NCBI GenBank assembly: GCA_943361925.1
Contig: CALRIT020000020.1
Location: forward strand, 6,540 to 70,539
DNA length: 64,000 nt
Reading direction: 5' to 3'
From: CAISCU01 sp943361925
GTDB taxonomy: Bacteria; Bacteroidota; Bacteroidia; UKL13-3
Part shown: positions 7,375-15,391 of the stretch, piece after piece
Layout of the letters: each line of letters starts with the position of its first letter
Position numbering within the stretch: position 1 is the first letter of the stretch
Notes under the pieces: model-generated
The model's database searches: none
Told to the model about the DNA's origin: nothing
The model's input: only the letters and a program-made list of their open reading frames with translations
Translations under genes and position numbers: made by a program

Positions 7375-7908
7375 TTAAGCTACTTTAACTAACTGAATTT
7401 CTGCTGCTAATTTCACATCTTCACTTACCAAAACACCACCTGTTTCCAATGCGGCATTCCATGTTAAACCAAACTCTTTACGGTTGATTTTACCTGTGAT
7501 GCTAAATCCTGCTTTTTGATTTCCCCATGGATCTTTGTTGATACCACCAAATTCAACATCTAAACTAACTGAATTGGTTACTTCACCAATTGTTAAATCA
7601 CCATTTAAAACATAGTTCTCATCATCTTTTTTAGTCATTGATGTAGAAACAAATTTTAATTCAGGATTTTTTTCAGCATCAAAGAAATCAGCTGATTTCA
7701 AATGACCATCTCTTTGCTCATTACCTGTATTGATACTGGCAATTTGTGCAGCAAATGAAACTTTTGCTGAACTGAAATCTTCTGCTTCAGTTTCTGCATC
7801 TACCGAAAATTGACCAAATGTACCTGTTACATTTGTCATCATCATGTGTTTTACTTTGAAACTAATTTCGCTGTGTGTTGGGTCTGCAACCCATTTAATT
7901 GAACTCAT
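7375..7908 (-). CDS. YceI-family lipocalin-fold protein
   Basis: The 177-residue protein matches the YceI family throughout: KWVADPTHSEISFKVKHMMMTNVTGTFG at the start in pieces, a central DGHLKSADFFDAEKNPELKF-type block and the C-terminal GKINRKEFGLTWN. YceI proteins bind polyisoprenoid or amide ligands in a lipocalin-like barrel. Many homologues are periplasmic, but this one has no signal peptide, so a cytoplasmic location is likely. It sits 23 bp downstream of the pirin gene, suggesting co-transcription in a stress-related pair. Confidence 0.92.
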   Translation of the reverse strand: MSSIKWVADPTHSEISFKVKHMMMTNVTGTFGQFSVDAETEAEDFSSAKVSFAAQIASINTGNEQRDGHLKSADFFDAEKNPELKFVSTSMTKKDDENYVLNGDLTIGEVTNSVSLDVEFGGINKDPWGNQKAGFSITGKINRKEFGLTWNAALETGGVLVSEDVKLAAEIQLVKVA

Positions 7909-7931
7909 ATCTTTTTATTTTTTAAAAGTGA

Positions 7932-8813
7932 TTAAACATTCATTGGAACTTCCATCAACAATACTTCAGAATCTTCATTAAACTTGAATTCAATTGATTT
8001 AGAGTTCCAAACACCAAACCCATCTCTATTGTTTAACAATTGTCCGTTTACCTCCAATTTTCCTGATAAAACAAATACATAAACACCATTACCATCCTTT
8101 TTAAATGTATAATTAGTTGTTTTGTTTTTTTCGAATTTTCCCAAATGAAACCAAGCATCTTGGTGTATCCAAACGCCTTCATCATCTGCACTTGGAGAAA
8201 GTATTTGTTGAAAACGATTTTGTCTGTCTTCCTGATTTAAAGTAATCTGATCATATCTTGGAGTAACATCTCTTTTATTTGGAAATACCCAAATCTGCAA
8301 AAACTTCACCAAGTTATTTTTATTACGATTGAATTCTGAATGATAAATACCTGTTCCGGCACTCATCACCTGAATATCACCATTTTTAATAACCTGCGTA
8401 TTTCCCATGCTGTCTTTGTGTTCCAAATCACCTTCTAAAGGAATCGAAATGATTTCCATATTATCATGAGGATGAGTTCCAAAACCCATTCCTGATGCGA
8501 CTGTATCATCATTTAAAACCCTTAATACACCAAAATGCATGCGATCGGGATTATAGTAATTCGCAAAACTAAATGTGTGTTTAGATTGCAACCAACCGTG
8601 ATTGGCATCTCCTCTGCTATTTGCAGGATGAAAAACAGAATTTTCCATAATATTTGATTTTGTATTTGGTAAATGATTGAATCCAACAATATCCAATGGT
8701 TTTAATTCATCAATATTGTTGCTAAATAAATCAGATTTAGATGAACTACTAACAAATAAACTTGTTCCCAATAGTCCTTTCCTAATAAAATCTTTTCTAT
8801 CCATAACTTTCAA
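7932..8813 (-). CDS. Pirin-family bicupin protein with an N-terminal export-like extension
   Basis: After about 55 residues the sequence is a typical pirin: HTFSFANYYNPD, the metal-binding GFGTHPHDNMEIIS, HKDSMGN and a second cupin with GVWIHQDAWFHLG. Some bacterial pirins act as quercetin dioxygenases or redox regulators; the function here is unknown. The N-terminus (DRKDFIRKGLLGTSLFVSSSS) resembles a degenerate Tat signal with RK instead of RR, which is odd because pirins are usually cytoplasmic. The start could be the ATG at 8813 or the one at 8804. The gene is followed by yceI and preceded by a Crp/Fnr-type regulator on the same strand. Confidence 0.88.
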   Translation of the reverse strand: MKVMDRKDFIRKGLLGTSLFVSSSSKSDLFSNNIDELKPLDIVGFNHLPNTKSNIMENSVFHPANSRGDANHGWLQSKHTFSFANYYNPDRMHFGVLRVLNDDTVASGMGFGTHPHDNMEIISIPLEGDLEHKDSMGNTQVIKNGDIQVMSAGTGIYHSEFNRNKNNLVKFLQIWVFPNKRDVTPRYDQITLNQEDRQNRFQQILSPSADDEGVWIHQDAWFHLGKFEKNKTTNYTFKKDGNGVYVFVLSGKLEVNGQLLNNRDGFGVWNSKSIEFKFNEDSEVLLMEVPMNV

Positions 8814-8877
8814 TTACGGTACAAAGTTCCGTCAGGTAAGCACTCAAAAAAAATAACCTAGATTAAGAAATTCAGCT

Positions 8878-9459
8878 TTATTTCATTTTTGATTTCATTT
8901 TGCTGAAAAATTCAGGCGTAACTCCAATATAAGCTGCAATTTGTTTTTGAGGCAGACTATGTATGAGTTCAGGATAACGTTTACAGAAAACCTCATATCG
9001 TTCAGGAGCACTTAAACTCATATTATCAATCAATCTTTGTCTATGACTAACCAATGAATTTTCGGTTATGATTCTAAAGTACCTTTCAATTTTGGGAAGC
9101 TCTAAGAATAACTTTTCCTGGTCATGACGTTTCATTTCCAAAACAACAGAATTTTCAAGTGCATCAATATTTAAAGTACCAGGTCTTTTACTAATTACAC
9201 TGTACAAATCAGCTATCCACCAGCCTGAGGGAGCAAATTGTAGGATATGCTCAAATCCGTTTTCATCAATATTATAGGAACGCAAACATCCTTCATTTAC
9301 AAAAAATGTAGCATCTGCAATCTCACCTTCTTTTAATAAAGCTTCTTTGTTTTTTACTTTTCTCTGACTAAAAAATGAGCAGAAGCAAGCCTCTTCATCT
9401 TCATTCAAAAGAACATGTTTTTTTATTGAATTTAATATGATTCGATAATTTGTTGTCAT
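8878..9459 (-). CDS. Crp/Fnr-family transcriptional regulator
   Basis: The 193-residue protein has a cyclic-nucleotide-binding-like beta-roll (residues about 20-120, with LKEGEIADATFFVNEG and LRSYNIDENG) and a short C-terminal helix-turn-helix (LPQKQIAAYIGVTPEFFSKMKSK). It belongs to the group common in Bacteroidota that lacks the FNR cysteine cluster. The effector is unknown. It lies 64 bp upstream of the pirin gene on the same strand and is a candidate local regulator of the pirin/yceI pair. Confidence 0.88.
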   Translation of the reverse strand: MTTNYRIILNSIKKHVLLNEDEEACFCSFFSQRKVKNKEALLKEGEIADATFFVNEGCLRSYNIDENGFEHILQFAPSGWWIADLYSVISKRPGTLNIDALENSVVLEMKRHDQEKLFLELPKIERYFRIITENSLVSHRQRLIDNMSLSAPERYEVFCKRYPELIHSLPQKQIAAYIGVTPEFFSKMKSKMK

Positions 9460-9571
9460 AAACCAATCCTTGTTTCGAATAATTGAATTTTGATTCTAAA
9501 GAATTTCTATTGGGAGAAAATAACCATTTATTTGGAATAAAAGCCGTTCCGGTTTCATTTTATTGATAGTT

Positions 9572-9602
9572 TTTGAGAGTCGCTTTGAAAAATATATCTT
9601 CG
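9572..9602 (+). promoter_or_regulatory. Promoter of the ybjQ-like gene
   Basis: TTTG (9572-9575), a 19-base spacer and TATCTTCG (9595-9602) match the Bacteroidota promoter pattern with a C in the sixth position. The start codon at 9618 follows 15 bases later. This also argues against a start at 9573, which would lie inside the promoter. Confidence 0.6.
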
Positions 9603-9617
9603 AAAAAATTCAAAATC

Positions 9618-9941
9618 ATGTTATTAACAACCACACCAACAGTAGAAGGTAAAAGAGTAACTGAGTACAAAGGTATTGTAACCAGTGAAGTGATTATCGG
9701 AGCCAATTTTGTAAAAGATATTTTCGCAAGTTTCAGAGATTTCTTCGGAGGTCGTTCTAATTCTTATGAAAATGTGCTTAAAGAAGCAAAAGTAGATGCT
9801 TTAAGAGAACTAACTCAAAATGCCCAAATTATGGGAGCAAATGCTGTTATTGGCATTGATTTAGATTACGAAACATTGGGACAAAGAGGTAGTATGTTAA
9901 TGGTTACAGCCAGCGGTACTGCTGTAAAAATTGAAGACTAA
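9618..9941 (+). CDS. YbjQ-family (UPF0145) protein
   Basis: The 107-residue protein matches the YbjQ/UPF0145 family: LLTTTPTVEGKRVTEYKGIV, then GANFVKDIFASFRDFFGGRS, MGANAVIGIDLDYET and a final MVTASGTAVKIED-type strand. The family forms homo-oligomers and is often labelled heavy-metal binding, but no biochemical function is established. The ATG at 9618 gives the usual family length and follows the promoter; an upstream GTG/ATG-like extension is rejected. The stop is directly followed by the pepT start, so the two are probably co-transcribed. Confidence 0.88.
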   Translation: MLLTTTPTVEGKRVTEYKGIVTSEVIIGANFVKDIFASFRDFFGGRSNSYENVLKEAKVDALRELTQNAQIMGANAVIGIDLDYETLGQRGSMLMVTASGTAVKIED

Positions 9942-9942
9942 T

Positions 9943-11184
9943 ATGAATCAATTTAAAGAAACTTATCGTTCAAAAGTTGCAGAACGATTGATGAGATATG
10001 TACAAGTTGATACATGCGCTGATCCTAATTCAGATACCCAACCTTCTTCAATGAAACAAAAAGATTTGAGTAGAATTTTGGTTGAAGAATTAAAAAGCAT
10101 TGGTTTAGTTGATGCTGAATTAGATGAATGGGGTTATGTATATGCAACATTACCTGCTACAGCTGAAGGCAATCATCCTGTAATTTGTTTTTGCGCTCAT
10201 GTTGATACTTCACCTGATTGTAGCGGTACCAATGTAAAACCAATCCTTCATAAAAACTGGGATGGTTCAGATATCGTTTTACCTGATGATAACAATATCG
10301 TAGTTTCGAAAAACCACCACACCTACTTACAAGAAAGAATTGGTGATGATATCATTACTGCTTCAGGATTAACATTATTGGGTGCAGATGATAAAGCGGG
10401 TGTCGCAGTAATCATGGATGCTGTTGATTACCTAGCTCAACATCCTGAAATTCCTCATGGAAAAATAAGGGTTTTGTTTACTCCTGATGAAGAAATTGGA
10501 AGAGGTGTAAACAAAGTTGATATGGAAAAATTGGGTGCCGATTTTGGATATACCTTAGATGGTGGCGAAAGAGGCAGTCTTGAAGGAGAAAGTTTTTCTG
10601 CTGATGGAACGCTTGTTACCTTTTATGGTATCAGTGCACATCCCGGTTATGCAAAAGGCAAAATGGTGAATGCACAAAAAGTCGCTGCTCATTTTTTAAA
10701 TAGTCTTCCAACAGATTCATGGACACCTGAAAGCACTTCCGGATACGAAGGATTTGTACATCCGGTTCACATGGAAGGTGGCGCAGAAGAAAGTAAAATT
10801 CAGTTTATTATTAGAGATTTTGAAACAGCTAAACTGAAAGAATATGAAGACAGATTGGAAGCTTATGCAAAAGCAACTTGCGAAAAATTTCCGGGTTCAT
10901 CTTATTCAATAAAAGTAACTGAACAATACAGAAACATGAAGGAAATGTTGGATACCGTTCCTTATGTTATGGAAAGAGCTGCAAAAGCATATAAATCTGC
11001 CGGTATCGAACCTCAAATAATGAATATCAGAGGTGGAACAGATGGTTCAAGATTATCTTTTATGGGATTACCTTGTCCGAATATTTTCACCGGTGAAATG
11101 GGCATCCATAGCAAACAAGAATACGTAAGTGTTCAGGACATGGAAAAAGCGGTGGAGATTTGTTGTTACATAGCTAGTATATAG
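9943..11184 (+). CDS. pepT: Peptidase T (tripeptide aminopeptidase)
   Basis: The 413-residue protein has the M20B metallopeptidase pattern in order: FCAHVDTSPD (first zinc ligand), LLGADDKAGVA (bridging aspartate), LFTPDEEIGRG (general-base glutamates), FGYTLDGGERGSLE, and the C-terminal RGGTDGSRLSFMGLPCPNIF with GEMGIHSKQE. The enzyme removes N-terminal residues from tripeptides in the cytoplasm using two zinc ions. The ATG at 9943 lies one base after the ybjQ stop; a TTG four codons upstream is unlikely. A large dyad follows the stop. Confidence 0.95.
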   Translation: MNQFKETYRSKVAERLMRYVQVDTCADPNSDTQPSSMKQKDLSRILVEELKSIGLVDAELDEWGYVYATLPATAEGNHPVICFCAHVDTSPDCSGTNVKPILHKNWDGSDIVLPDDNNIVVSKNHHTYLQERIGDDIITASGLTLLGADDKAGVAVIMDAVDYLAQHPEIPHGKIRVLFTPDEEIGRGVNKVDMEKLGADFGYTLDGGERGSLEGESFSADGTLVTFYGISAHPGYAKGKMVNAQKVAAHFLNSLPTDSWTPESTSGYEGFVHPVHMEGGAEESKIQFIIRDFETAKLKEYEDRLEAYAKATCEKFPGSSYSIKVTEQYRNMKEMLDTVPYVMERAAKAYKSAGIEPQIMNIRGGTDGSRLSFMGLPCPNIFTGEMGIHSKQEYVSVQDMEKAVEICCYIASI

Positions 11185-11190
11185 GACTTT

Positions 11191-11246
11191 GGCTATTAGC
11201 TATTGGCTGTTGGCGGAGTGCCAATGGCTAATAGCTAAAAGCTAAA
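11191..11246. terminator. Inverted-repeat terminator between pepT and dps
   Basis: The 70-bp gap between the convergent pepT and dps stops is almost filled by GGCTATTAGCTATTGGC (11191-11207) and its near-complement GCCAATGGCTAATAGC (11220-11235). The internal TTGGC/GCCAA and repeated TTAGC units allow several registers. There is no long T-run on either side, so it may be a REP-type unit rather than a classical terminator. Confidence 0.55.
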
Positions 11247-11254
11247 GTTGCTTT

Positions 11255-11722
11255 TTACTTCAAATACGCCACAAACATCCACACCAATTTTTCTTGTTCT
11301 CTGATATAATCGCTCATGAGTGCATTCGTGGCTTCATCATTGGCATCAGCTGCTAATTGAAGAATTTCTCTTTGGATACGAATTATGACTTCAAAGCCTT
11401 CCAACAAATTACGAACTGCCTCTTTTCCATTGCTCATGTTTTTGATTTCAGGAATTTCTGATTGCAGCAGATATTCCGAAAAACTATGTATTGGAACTCC
11501 TCCTAAGGTGAGAATTCGTTCTGCAACTTCATCAATTTTGAGAATGGTATTGTTATAAATTTCTTCAAATTTCAAATGTAATTCAAAGAATTTTTCACCA
11601 GTGATGTTCCAATGAAAACCTCTAGTATTCATGTAAAACACCTGGTAGTTCGACAATAACATATTGAGTTTAGAACTTAGTAATTCTGCTTGTTCAGGAG
11701 AAATTCCAATATAATTTTTCAT
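11255..11722 (-). CDS. dps: Dps-family ferritin-like DNA-protection protein
   Basis: At 155 residues it has the normal Dps length. The intersubunit ferroxidase signature is visible: H37 (FHWNITG), H49 (ELHLKFEE) and D64/E68 (KIDEVAERI). Dps dodecamers oxidise Fe(II) with hydrogen peroxide and store the iron, protecting DNA in stress. It lacks a long lysine-rich N-terminal tail, so DNA binding may be weak. It sits 18 bp downstream of the ahpD-like gene on the same strand, consistent with co-expression with the AhpC peroxidase and control by the divergent OxyR. Confidence 0.93.
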   Translation of the reverse strand: MKNYIGISPEQAELLSSKLNMLLSNYQVFYMNTRGFHWNITGEKFFELHLKFEEIYNNTILKIDEVAERILTLGGVPIHSFSEYLLQSEIPEIKNMSNGKEAVRNLLEGFEVIIRIQREILQLAADANDEATNALMSDYIREQEKLVWMFVAYLK

Positions 11723-11740
11723 AGTTTAATTTTGTTTAGA

Positions 11741-12325
11741 TTAAAATTGAATTGCAGTAAATGACCTTACAATTGCCGTAAGTTTAATGGCATCAAATAT
11801 TCTATTTTCTGAGGTGCCTAATTTTAATAAGGAAGCTTCATGTGCATTTACACATAATTCACAGCCATTTAATGCTGATACAGCCAGACTCATTAATTCA
11901 AAGAATTCTTTTCCAAAAACCGGACTCATCATGATACTCATTTTAATGCCTGCAGGTGAATTCTGATAAACATCTTTTTTTGTAAAATGTCTGAATCGAT
12001 ACAATACATTATTGGCATTCAATAAACTTACACAAGCATAGGTTTCTGCAATTTCAGCTTCTGTTGAGCCTTCATTCATCGCTAATTTAGTGAATGAATC
12101 AATTGCTAATTTGTTCTTTTCATTGATGGCAACTGATAGGGCTAACAAATAAGATTCCTTTTTTGATAAGGTTTGGTATTGTAATGCATTACCTAAATTG
12201 ATTTTCAAGTCCCTTAAATACTTGTTTTCAGTATTAACAACAGTTTCTAATCCTTTAGAAACCATTTCTTGTCCTGCAATTTGCAACATTGCTTGCAGGG
12301 TTTCATTCATTACTAAAGTTTCCAT
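11741..12325 (-). CDS. ahpD: AhpD-like carboxymuconolactone decarboxylase-family peroxidase partner
   Basis: This is a 194-residue all-helical protein with the AhpD catalytic signature NGCELCVNAHEASLL (C155, C158, H162). In the mycobacterial system AhpD reduces AhpC with its CxxC pair, replacing AhpF. The same arrangement is implied here: it overlaps the ahpC stop by one base (TAATG), a sign of translational coupling, and no AhpF gene is present in the window. The first ATG is used because of that overlap; another in-frame ATG lies five codons later. Confidence 0.88.
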   Translation of the reverse strand: METLVMNETLQAMLQIAGQEMVSKGLETVVNTENKYLRDLKINLGNALQYQTLSKKESYLLALSVAINEKNKLAIDSFTKLAMNEGSTEAEIAETYACVSLLNANNVLYRFRHFTKKDVYQNSPAGIKMSIMMSPVFGKEFFELMSLAVSALNGCELCVNAHEASLLKLGTSENRIFDAIKLTAIVRSFTAIQF

Positions 12326-12879
12326 TATGCGTTAATTGTTTCTTCGCCTTTTACCCAGTTACAAGGACATAATTCATCAGTTTGTAATGCATCTAATACA
12401 CGAAGTACTTCGTTTACATTACGTCCAACGCTTAAATCATTAACCGATACCCAACGAATAATACCTTGTGGGTCTACAATAAATGTTGCACGGTAAGCAA
12501 CTTTCTCATCTGCAGATAATATTCCCAATTCTTCTGCCAAAGATTTTGATGTATCTGCTATCATCGGAAAACGTAGGTCCTTCAAATCATTGTGGTTGTT
12601 TCTCCAAGCCGCATGTACAAATTCAGAATCTGTTGAAGCTCCGTATAAGATTGCATCTCTGTCGCTGAAGTCTAAGTGATGTTTGTTGAACTCTGCTATT
12701 TCGGTTGGACAAACAAAAGTGAAATCCTTTGGCCACCAAAACATCACCATCCATTTACCAGAATCTTTGTGCTCGTTTGAGGAGATGTCGGCAAATTCTT
12801 TACCTTTTTCAATTGATACTACCGATTTTTTGTTGAACTCAGGAAACGCATTCCCGATAGATAAAATTCTATTTTGCAT
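12325..12879 (-). CDS. ahpC: Alkyl hydroperoxide reductase peroxiredoxin AhpC
   Basis: The 184-residue 2-Cys peroxiredoxin shows the peroxidatic motif FVCPTE (C57) after WWPKDFTF, the partner arginine region downstream (YRATFIVDPQGIIRWVSV) and a C-terminal CPCNW (C171, C173). The double cysteine followed by NW resembles the mycobacterial AhpC type that works with AhpD rather than the enterobacterial VCPA type that works with AhpF. It reduces hydrogen peroxide, organic hydroperoxides and possibly peroxynitrite. oxyR is divergent 94 bp away. Confidence 0.95.
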   Translation of the reverse strand: MQNRILSIGNAFPEFNKKSVVSIEKGKEFADISSNEHKDSGKWMVMFWWPKDFTFVCPTEIAEFNKHHLDFSDRDAILYGASTDSEFVHAAWRNNHNDLKDLRFPMIADTSKSLAEELGILSADEKVAYRATFIVDPQGIIRWVSVNDLSVGRNVNEVLRVLDALQTDELCPCNWVKGEETINA

Positions 12880-12944
12880 TTGTTTGTTATTAATTTCAGG
12901 AGCAAAACTCCATGAATTTTATTGTTCAATCAAACTGATATTTT

Positions 12945-12969
12945 CTATCTTTGCATAGATAAAATCTAT
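12945..12969 (+). promoter_or_regulatory. OxyR-type operator overlapping the oxyR promoter
   Basis: ATAG (12955-12958), seven bases, CTAT (12966-12969) is the exact ATAG-N7-CTAT unit of the known OxyR recognition sequence; another CTAT lies at 12945-12948. A promoter -7 box TATCTTTG (12946-12953) overlaps the left part. The site lies a few bases before the oxyR ATG and about 75 bp from ahpC, so both autoregulation and control of ahpC are plausible. Confidence 0.6.
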
Positions 12970-12972
12970 GAG

Positions 12973-13905
12973 ATGAATTTACAACAGTTAGAATATATTG
13001 TAGCAATCGACCAACATCGTCATTTTGCCAAAGCAGCAGAATCTTGTTTTGTAACTCAAGCCACATTAAGTATGATGGTTAAAAAGCTTGAAGAAGAATT
13101 GGGTCTTTTATTATTCGACAGAAGTAAACAACCTGTTTGTCCAACCGATGCCGGTAAAGAAATTATACAACAGGCACGCATTGTTTTGAGAGAATCTTCA
13201 GCTTTAAAAGAAATCAGTAATGGCATAAAAAAGGAAGTAAAAGGTGAATTACGTATGGGAATTATTCCAACACTTGCACCCTATTTGCTTCCCTTATTCC
13301 TGAATAATTTCTTGAAAAAATATCCTGAAGTACACTTGAATTTGTTTGAAATTAGTACTGCAGAAATTTTGTCGCATTTAGAGAAAGACCTTATTGATAT
13401 TGGGATTTTAGCAACACCACTTCATCTTGAAGCATATACTGAAGAGCCATTGTTTTATGAACCATTTGAAGTATTTGTTTCGAAAAAAGAAAGCAAACTT
13501 AACAAGCAATTTTTGTTACCAAACGATTTAGATATAAACCGACTTTGGCTTTTGGAAGAAGGACATTGTTTAAGAACCCAAATGTTGAATTTATGCGAAT
13601 TGCAAAAGCAGGATTTAGGACGTCAATTGAATTATGAAGCCGGAAGCATTGAATCACTTTTAAGAATTGTAGAAGTAAATGAAGGAATAACCATTGTCCC
13701 TAAACTAGCAACATTGGATTTTAATGCAAGTAGAAAAAAGCAATTGAGGCAATTCTCAAATCCTGTTCCAGTAAGAGAAATAAGCATGGTGAGTTACCGA
13801 CAATATGCCAGAAGAAACCTAAGTGAAGTTTTGAAAAAAGAAATTATTCAGAGTGTTGAAGGCAAGCTGGAAACACCTCAAAAAACCAAGGTAATTGCGA
13901 TTTAG
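12973..13905 (+). CDS. oxyR: OxyR hydrogen-peroxide-sensing LysR-type regulator
   Basis: The 310-residue LysR-type regulator begins MNLQQLEYIVAIDQHRHFAK, with the helix-turn-helix in residues about 1-60. Two cysteines in GHCLRTQMLNLC fall at residues 199 and 208 with the chosen start, the same numbers and spacing as the redox pair of E. coli OxyR, so peroxide sensing by disulfide formation is well supported. The ATG at 12973 is chosen because it gives the standard LysR N-terminus and follows the promoter; an upstream frame start at 12922 would cover the operator. The 3' end overlaps the convergent ridA-like gene by four bases (TTAG). Confidence 0.95.
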   Translation: MNLQQLEYIVAIDQHRHFAKAAESCFVTQATLSMMVKKLEEELGLLLFDRSKQPVCPTDAGKEIIQQARIVLRESSALKEISNGIKKEVKGELRMGIIPTLAPYLLPLFLNNFLKKYPEVHLNLFEISTAEILSHLEKDLIDIGILATPLHLEAYTEEPLFYEPFEVFVSKKESKLNKQFLLPNDLDINRLWLLEEGHCLRTQMLNLCELQKQDLGRQLNYEAGSIESLLRIVEVNEGITIVPKLATLDFNASRKKQLRQFSNPVPVREISMVSYRQYARRNLSEVLKKEIIQSVEGKLETPQKTKVIAI

Positions 13906-14312
13906 TCGATGGTAGCAATTACCTTCAACTCAATACCAATTGGAGTTGGCAGGCAATTAATTTCCAAAGTAGTTCTGCAAGGCGGATCTACTTTGAAGTA
14001 TTCAGCCCAAATCTTGTTATAAATTGGAAAATCATCTTTCATATTGGTCAGAAAAACTGTTACATCAACAATTTTATCCCAGCTACTGCCTGCATCTTCT
14101 AAAATCATTTTGATATTATTAAATACAGAATGACATTGAACTGCAATATCATAAGATAAAATTTCACCATTTTCTCCTAATTCAACACCCGGAATTTTTT
14201 TGGTTCCTTTTTCTCTGGGACCCACTCCCGATAAAAACAAAAGGTTTCCAACTCTTTTAGCATGAGGGTAATGTCCAACAGGTTCCGGGGCTTTATTTGA
14301 GTAAACGTCCAT
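13902..14312 (-). CDS. RidA/YjgF-family deaminase
   Basis: At 136 residues, the sequence has the RidA fold signature: GNLLFLSGVGPREKGTKKI near the start, HSVFNNIKMILEDAGSS, VDVTVFLTNM and the C-terminal PPCRTTLEINCLP with the conserved arginine that binds the imine carboxylate. The PREKGTKKIPG insertion resembles the 2-aminomuconate deaminase-like branch, but no kynurenine-pathway genes are nearby, so general enamine/imine deamination is the safer call. A TATTTTTG box (14338-14331, minus) lies 18 bases before the ATG. It overlaps the oxyR stop by four bases. Confidence 0.87.
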   Translation of the reverse strand: MDVYSNKAPEPVGHYPHAKRVGNLLFLSGVGPREKGTKKIPGVELGENGEILSYDIAVQCHSVFNNIKMILEDAGSSWDKIVDVTVFLTNMKDDFPIYNKIWAEYFKVDPPCRTTLEINCLPTPIGIELKVIATID

Positions 14313-14353
14313 ATGATTTTGAATGATTCACAAAAATATAAAAATAAGTGAGT

Positions 14354-14382
14354 TTTGGTTTAAGTTTTAAAGGCTAATTTTG
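14354..14382 (+). promoter_or_regulatory. Promoter of the GT14 gene (near-leaderless)
   Basis: TTTG (14354-14357), a 17-base spacer and TAATTTTG (14375-14382) precede the ATG at 14387 by only four bases. If transcription starts about six bases after the box, the mRNA would have essentially no leader. Confidence 0.65.
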
Positions 14383-14386
14383 TAAA

Positions 14387-15391
14387 ATGCATTTACACTA
14401 TCTACTCATTGCTCATAAAAATCCGGAACAATTAAAAAGACTAATTGAGCGATTGTTATATAAGAATTGCAGTTTTTATATCCATATCGACAAAAACTCT
14501 AATATACAGGAATTCAAAAGTTTAATACAAGAAAATGATCAAATTACTTTTGTATCTGAAGCTGAAAGAATAGAATCAAAATGGTGTGATATTGGAACAG
14601 TAAATGCAACGCTGGCTTTATTGAAACTAGTTGATTTTAAAAACAAACCCGGTTATTGTATTTTAATGAGTGGGCAGGATTATCCGGTAAAATCGAATGA
14701 ATACATTTATAATTATTTCTTAAAACAACAAGATTCAGAGTTTATAAATATTTTTAGTTTACCTAATCCAATTTGGTTAAACAATGGTTTGTTAAGACTT
14801 GCATTTTACAAGATTGACCTATCATCAAAAAAAGGTGATTTATTAGTGATTCCATCAATTTATAACAAGGAATTTTATACAATCAAAAACATACTTAAGA
14901 CATTGATTTGTGTTTTTAGAGGTAGAATTGATGTCATACAAAAAATCAGCAAAAAAAGAACTTATCCTTCTTATTTAGAAGCTCATGGTGGTGATACCTG
15001 GTGGTCATTATCTACAATTACTTTAACAAAAATCCTTGATTTCATGCAAGTCCATCCTGATTACCTGAATTTCCATATAGATACATTTTGTCCGGATGAA
15101 ACCATGTTCCACAGCATTATTCCATTGTTTCAAAATGAGTTAAAAAGAACAATTCGTCCTTCAACAACTTATTCAAATTGGACAAATCCTGATGATTATA
15201 AAGTAGGTTTGTTTTCGAAATATCAGTTGCCAAGAAGCATGAATATGGAGGATTTTGAAACCATTCTATCTTTATCTGAACATATTTTATTTGCAAGAAA
15301 ATTTGATTTAGACAAAGACACTTTAATTCTTGACAAAATTGACGAAACGTTACTGAACTATGGGTTCAAGGAATTATTGCCTGCGAAATAA
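14387..15391 (+). CDS. Core-2/I-branching-type beta-1,6-N-acetylglucosaminyltransferase (GT14)
   Basis: The 334-residue protein opens LHYLLIAHKNPEQLKRLI and continues with YIHIDKNS, IESKWCDIGTVNATL and YCILMSGQDYPVKS, the pattern of the Branch domain found in GT14 enzymes. GGDTWWSLS and CPDETMFHSI are the later conserved blocks, with the DE pair likely catalytic. There is no signal or membrane segment, so it acts in the cytoplasm, probably adding a sugar to the polysaccharide of the adjacent locus. It faces that locus: its last 34 bases overlap the 3' end of the last glycosyltransferase on the other strand. Confidence 0.85.
   Translation: MHLHYLLIAHKNPEQLKRLIERLLYKNCSFYIHIDKNSNIQEFKSLIQENDQITFVSEAERIESKWCDIGTVNATLALLKLVDFKNKPGYCILMSGQDYPVKSNEYIYNYFLKQQDSEFINIFSLPNPIWLNNGLLRLAFYKIDLSSKKGDLLVIPSIYNKEFYTIKNILKTLICVFRGRIDVIQKISKKRTYPSYLEAHGGDTWWSLSTITLTKILDFMQVHPDYLNFHIDTFCPDETMFHSIIPLFQNELKRTIRPSTTYSNWTNPDDYKVGLFSKYQLPRSMNMEDFETILSLSEHILFARKFDLDKDTLILDKIDETLLNYGFKELLPAK

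Noticed and set aside
12922..12972. Longer N-terminus for OxyR
   Set aside because: It would cover the promoter box and operator, and the LysR family begins at MNLQQLEYIV; the cysteine numbering also supports the shorter form.
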